Assembly (NCBI RefSeq): GCF_007746075.1
Contig: NZ_CP036339.1
Coordinates: forward strand, 4,121,786-4,185,785
DNA from: Lacipirellula limnantheis
GTDB lineage: Bacteria > Planctomycetota > Planctomycetia > Pirellulales > Lacipirellulaceae
DNA length: 64,000 nt
Direction: 5' to 3'
Below, in pieces: positions 60,869 to 64,000 of the stretch. Both the position numbers and the translations under genes were made by a program. Position 1 is the stretch's first letter; each line of letters opens with the position of its first letter. Below the pieces are notes generated by a model. That model did no database searches and was not told the origin of the DNA. It saw only the letters and a program-made list of their open reading frames with translations.

Positions 60869-62500
60869 CTACTTTGCCTCATATCCAAATGCGTCAATGT
60901 ATTGCTGCAGTATCTTCTGCACCGGTTCTAACTGCCGCGCATAGTTGCGCCAACGTCCAATGGAGCTCGCGTAAATAGGCTTGGTCACTGCTTCGTATGT
61001 CGGCGAATGGACGTGCTTCTGCTCAGTGCGGCGGCGATAATCTAGCACGGCGTCGTCCCAGGGCAGGCCAAGGAACTCAAGCACACGACGCGCCTGCCCC
61101 GCGAGATCGGCGACGGTTTCCTCGTACCGAACTTCAAGCCACGGATTCCGAATAGTTGCACGCAGCTTGAGCCATGCTCGCATCGTGCGGGCATACTTCT
61201 CAGCAGCAGACTCGAGCGTGAGGTAGTGAACGCTAACGGCATTGAGCGGTAACCGCTGCATGTAGCAACTGAGCACGACGTCGCGCGGGTCGCGAAGGGC
61301 GAACACGATGCGCATCTCAGGAAATAAGCGTGCCACCACCGGCAACAGCATGGTGAGCTCGGGGTTCTTGTCCAGCAGCATGCGACCTGACAGTGGGGTC
61401 CGCAAGGCGCCTTCCATGCTTGACCAGTACGTCCGCCGAAGCGGATCTAACTGGTCCGGAGATAACCGGTCAAGCGTGTCGACGACCGACTCACCAGGCC
61501 GGGAGTACTGGCCTAACGGCTCGTAAACCATTTCGGGCATCACCTGCAGCTCGTCGGCACTCGTGACCGCCGAGTGGGCGTCGAGCACCTGTTCGAGGAG
61601 AGTCGTGCCGCTACGAGGATGGCTTGTCAAAAGCGCGAGTCCGCCCGGCAGCGGAGTAAGTCGCGGCGCCTCCTCAACCCACCGTTCGCAGTGGGCTAAG
61701 GTCAATGCGGCAACGGTGCGTCCGCTGACGGCGGAGATGGCCGCGGCGTCTTCGCGTTGGGGGGCGGCGGCGCGGGTGAGTAAGGCCTTCGCTTGGCGAA
61801 GCGCGTCATATGCTTCTTCAAAACGCCGCTGCTTGTCGCGCACCATCGCTAGCTCGTACCAGCAGTCGGCAATAACGATCGGGGCCGCGCGATTCGCTTC
61901 GATGATTGAAAGCCATGTCGCCTCGGCGGCGTCGGCATGGCCCAGCCGCCGCTTGCAGACGCCGAGCTGCCAGCGAGCCCGTTCCAACTGTGGCGCGGCC
62001 GCGAGAGCTAGCTCGGCGCAGCCACGGGCCGCATCCAATTGGTGAAGTCGCTCATGCATCCGAGCGAGCTCTAGCAGAATCTGAGCTCGCTCGGGCAATT
62101 CGGGTGCGAGCGTCAGCGAGCGCTCGAAGCACGCGATGGCCCGATCGAACTGCTGTAGTTGGACATAAGATCGGCCGAGCATTTGCTGCAGATGTGCATC
62201 GGCTGGGTAGAGCCGATCCGCGAGTTCGATCAAGCGCTCGGCATCGTCGACACGGTAGCGCAGAGCGTAGGCGCGGGCGACGTCCACAAGCAACACGGCG
62301 TTGTGAGGGTCGCGGGCGAGTGCGGATTCGTAGAGACGGATCGCTTCATCGAATTGCCGGGCTGCCCACGCGTCTTGAGCACGGTCGATGCGAACGTCGG
62401 GAAGATGCCGCCGCGCGGATCCATTGGACCAGCTTGCGGAACCACTCTTTCCCGAGAGCTTCGTCGGCTTGCGCGGCGGCTGATTCGATCGACGGGCCAT
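60869..62500 (-). CDS. TPR-sulfotransferase, paralogue
   Basis: A 543-residue protein with the same layout: TPR-like repeats (about 45-270; ARQFDEAIRLYESALARDP, QQFDRAIACFERSLTLAP) then a sulfotransferase domain with TSHPRSGTTLLEQVLDAHS, FALRDPRDVVLSCYMQRLP and VRYEETVADLAGQARRVLEF. The N-terminal 30 residues are basic and low-complexity (RRSNQPPRKPTKLSGKSG). The tandem arrangement with the downstream gene points to duplication. Confidence 0.9.
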   Translation of the reverse strand: MARRSNQPPRKPTKLSGKSGSASWSNGSARRHLPDVRIDRAQDAWAARQFDEAIRLYESALARDPHNAVLLVDVARAYALRYRVDDAERLIELADRLYPADAHLQQMLGRSYVQLQQFDRAIACFERSLTLAPELPERAQILLELARMHERLHQLDAARGCAELALAAAPQLERARWQLGVCKRRLGHADAAEATWLSIIEANRAAPIVIADCWYELAMVRDKQRRFEEAYDALRQAKALLTRAAAPQREDAAAISAVSGRTVAALTLAHCERWVEEAPRLTPLPGGLALLTSHPRSGTTLLEQVLDAHSAVTSADELQVMPEMVYEPLGQYSRPGESVVDTLDRLSPDQLDPLRRTYWSSMEGALRTPLSGRMLLDKNPELTMLLPVVARLFPEMRIVFALRDPRDVVLSCYMQRLPLNAVSVHYLTLESAAEKYARTMRAWLKLRATIRNPWLEVRYEETVADLAGQARRVLEFLGLPWDDAVLDYRRRTEQKHVHSPTYEAVTKPIYASSIGRWRNYARQLEPVQKILQQYIDAFGYEAK

Positions 62501-62579
62501 CGTGGTCCATTGTAAACCGAATTTAACTGGGTGCGTTTCCCAGTCGCCGCTGCAATCGAAAGAATCTGCCTAGCTTGCA

Positions 62580-63359
62580 CTACCGGCGCCGACGGACAGC
62601 AGCAAGAGCCGCCCCGCCAACCCCGAGCAGCAAAACGGAGGCTGGCTCGGGAACCGTGGGACTTACGTCGAGCGTCGCATCGTCGACCGAGTTGTCCTCC
62701 GCGCCCCAAAAGCCGACGCCGACCGGATGGCCGATGACAGGCGACCCTGGCAGCACGTCGTACTTTAAACTGATCTGCCGCCACGCCGCCTGACTTTGCG
62801 CTGGCGTCCACGAAGGATCGCGATTGACGAAATCGCCGGTGTCCGGAGCGTACCGCTTGAACGTCAGCGAATTGGCTTCGCTGAACGGAACGGAACCATC
62901 GAAAATGTAGAGGAACACGCGGCTCGATCCGGCGGACCCGGCCCCGATCGTGGCGTCGATGTCACCCTGGGCCCAGATTGAGAACGTATAGGTCTTCCCG
63001 GCTTCGAAGACAGCGTTTGTCTCTTGAGCGCTGTATTGGGTGAAGCCGTGCATCGCCTGGTTGCCCGTGCGCGGCGCGGCCCGTCGATGAGCCGCGCTGG
63101 CTTCGCCGTAGGCGGCGTTATAGAGCCAGTTGCTGTTGGCGTCGTCTTGAGTGTAGCCGGGAGGGCTGTCGAGATCATCGACCCAGGCGCTCGTTGGCCG
63201 ATATTCGTTCGCGTAGGCGTAACCAACGGATGGGACGACATACGCTTCAAAACTTGGATCTCCCAACGGAACGCCGGCCGCACTCGCGTAGTTGGGAATC
63301 CACAGGCCGGCCGCGAGCAGCGCAGCCGGTACGCACTTAAACCAGTTGCCGATCTTCAT
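62580..63359 (-). CDS. PEP-CTERM sorting-signal protein
   Basis: A 259-residue exported protein. The signal peptide (CVPAALLAAGLWIPNYASA) precedes a jelly-roll-like domain beginning VPLGDPSFEAYVV, common in planctomycete PEP-CTERM proteins (NWLYNAAYGEA; KTYTFSIWAQGDID). The C-terminus has PEP at 237-239, LLLGVGGAALAAV and RRRR. It is likely an exosortase substrate displayed in extracellular polysaccharide. Function unknown. Confidence 0.85.
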   Translation of the reverse strand: MKIGNWFKCVPAALLAAGLWIPNYASAAGVPLGDPSFEAYVVPSVGYAYANEYRPTSAWVDDLDSPPGYTQDDANSNWLYNAAYGEASAAHRRAAPRTGNQAMHGFTQYSAQETNAVFEAGKTYTFSIWAQGDIDATIGAGSAGSSRVFLYIFDGSVPFSEANSLTFKRYAPDTGDFVNRDPSWTPAQSQAAWRQISLKYDVLPGSPVIGHPVGVGFWGAEDNSVDDATLDVSPTVPEPASVLLLGVGGAALAAVRRRR

Positions 63360-63506
63360 TAGGCGATCTCCGCGATGGTCGGGGCAGCGAGGGCGCTCGT
63401 TGAACGATGAGAACCAAGCCGTGCTGCCGAAGAGGAACAGAGAAGCGAATCATGGGAAGGGAGCGGCCGCCGTCTCGCACCGAGACCGAGCCTGCCTCCA
63501 TCATGG

Positions 63507-64000
63507 CTAGTTTCGTTGCCGAGGAGGCGTCCAACTACGAGTTTCCGCGCAGAATATTTGTCGTTTTGGCGACGCGACGAGAAACGCCAGTGCCAGAAAG
63601 GCGCCGAACGTTGAAATCGGCTCGGGTACGGCTAGCATCGCGGCAAATGAGCCGGAGCCGTTCACCCCTTCGAACATCATTTTAAACTGCGCAAAGTCCG
63701 CGAAATCGTTCCGAAAATCGCCGTTTAAGTCGCCCAGCCTCCAGGCGTCGTCGGCGCTGAGCCCACTGAGATTAGCGTGCTGGTTGGCCCGCAGTATGGC
63801 CCAATCGGCGACGTTGATCACGCCGTTAGCGTCAAAATCGCCGGCGACCGTCAACGAGTAGGTGGCGACCACGGCGCGGTGGTCCGCATTGTAGCCCGCA
63901 ACGGCGATGTCCGTATTGGGGTTGCCGTCTGCCGGGCCGATCGTGGCGGCAGCGGTCGCCGTGACGCCGCGGCCTCGATGATAAATGACGTCAATTCGGT
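63507..64000 (-). CDS. EEP-fold - dockerin-like - PEP-CTERM protein, 5' truncated by window edge
   Basis: The frame is open on the minus strand to the last base, so only about 164 C-terminal residues are visible. The first part, RIDVIYHRGRG and YNADHRAVVATYSL, matches the end of an endonuclease/exonuclease/phosphatase fold (the RID and DHR motifs, also seen at 43529-44467). Two EF-hand-like, dockerin-type calcium loops follow: DFDANGVINVADW and DLNGDFRNDFADF. Then comes the sorting signal VPEPISTFGAFLALAFLVA with SPKR. About 16 residues continue past the basic cluster, longer than usual for this signal. A GTG at 63872 could be mistaken for the start, but coding sequence clearly continues upstream. 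Confidence 0.75.
   Translation of the reverse strand, partial: RIDVIYHRGRGVTATAAATIGPADGNPNTDIAVAGYNADHRAVVATYSLTVAGDFDANGVINVADWAILRANQHANLSGLSADDAWRLGDLNGDFRNDFADFAQFKMMFEGVNGSGSFAAMLAVPEPISTFGAFLALAFLVASPKRQIFCAETRSWTPPRQRN

Noticed and set aside
1-64000. tRNA, rRNA, other structural RNAs, CRISPR arrays, intact insertion sequences or prophage genes
   Set aside because: Looked for throughout both strands; nothing with the required structure or motifs was recognised by eye. A covariance-model scan would be needed to exclude small RNAs.

Overview
The window is high-GC bacterial chromosome from a member of the Planctomycetota, most likely the order Pirellulales. The evidence is the co-occurrence of lineage-typical families: a cytochrome-c/DUF1549/DUF1553 protein (PSD1 type) next to a DUF1501 protein, a DUF1559 prepilin-like protein, a planctomycete BON-domain protein, four PEP-CTERM proteins, a secreted sulfatase, Tat-exported Gfo/Idh/MocA oxidoreductases and a formaldehyde-activating-enzyme homologue. 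No rRNA, tRNA, CRISPR array, prophage or intact insertion sequence was recognised. The first gene runs in from the left edge and the last gene runs off the right edge.

Layout. 0-3.6 kb: 3' part of dnaE2 (error-prone polymerase), a BON protein and a small membrane protein. 3.9-12.1 kb: polysaccharide-type block with PSD1, DUF1501 and a sulfatase-GH43-lectin fusion. 12.2-20.2 kb: SF1 helicase, peptidoglycan amidase, a prenyltransferase-repeat membrane protein, a lipoprotein, a PQQ-propeller protein, a 56-residue coiled-coil gene and a membrane protein. 20.3-28.6 kb: minus-strand addB-addA-cca. 28.6-37.5 kb: DUF1559 prepilin-like gene with a long leader, mutM, a Ser/Thr kinase, a DUF3500-like Tat protein, an HTTM membrane pair, a GYF_2 protein and uppP. 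37.8-42.2 kb: sigma-54 activator without a sensor domain, a degenerate receiver protein and two PEP-CTERM genes. 42.3-45.8 kb: two Gfo/Idh oxidoreductases and a secreted endonuclease/exonuclease/phosphatase-fold enzyme. 59-64 kb: two TPR-sulfotransferases, a PEP-CTERM protein and an EEP-dockerin-PEP-CTERM protein.

The most interesting region is 45.9-59.0 kb, a divergent catabolic island. The minus strand carries an OPA-type MFS transporter, eutB, eutC, an unknown 101-residue protein, a Rieske oxygenase with the bridging Glu seen in quaternary-ammonium oxygenases, and a DMGDH-like FAD enzyme. The plus strand carries a Fae homologue, a second DMGDH-like FAD enzyme, etfB, etfA and a membrane Fe-S protein of the DgcB/HdrD type. 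The set supplies one quaternary-amine demethylase, two tertiary/secondary-amine demethylases, an electron route from ETF to the membrane, a candidate formaldehyde handler and an ethanolamine ammonia-lyase. The simplest reading (inference) is aerobic stepwise N-demethylation of choline or its phospho-derivatives to ethanolamine, then cleavage to acetaldehyde and ammonia, instead of the usual choline-to-betaine oxidation.

Intergenic DNA carries several families of inverted repeats (14.1/30.5 kb; 51.3/53.5 kb; 45.8 kb; 59.1 kb), four convincing or plausible intrinsic terminators, and a terminator-like hairpin inside the leader of the DUF1559 gene.
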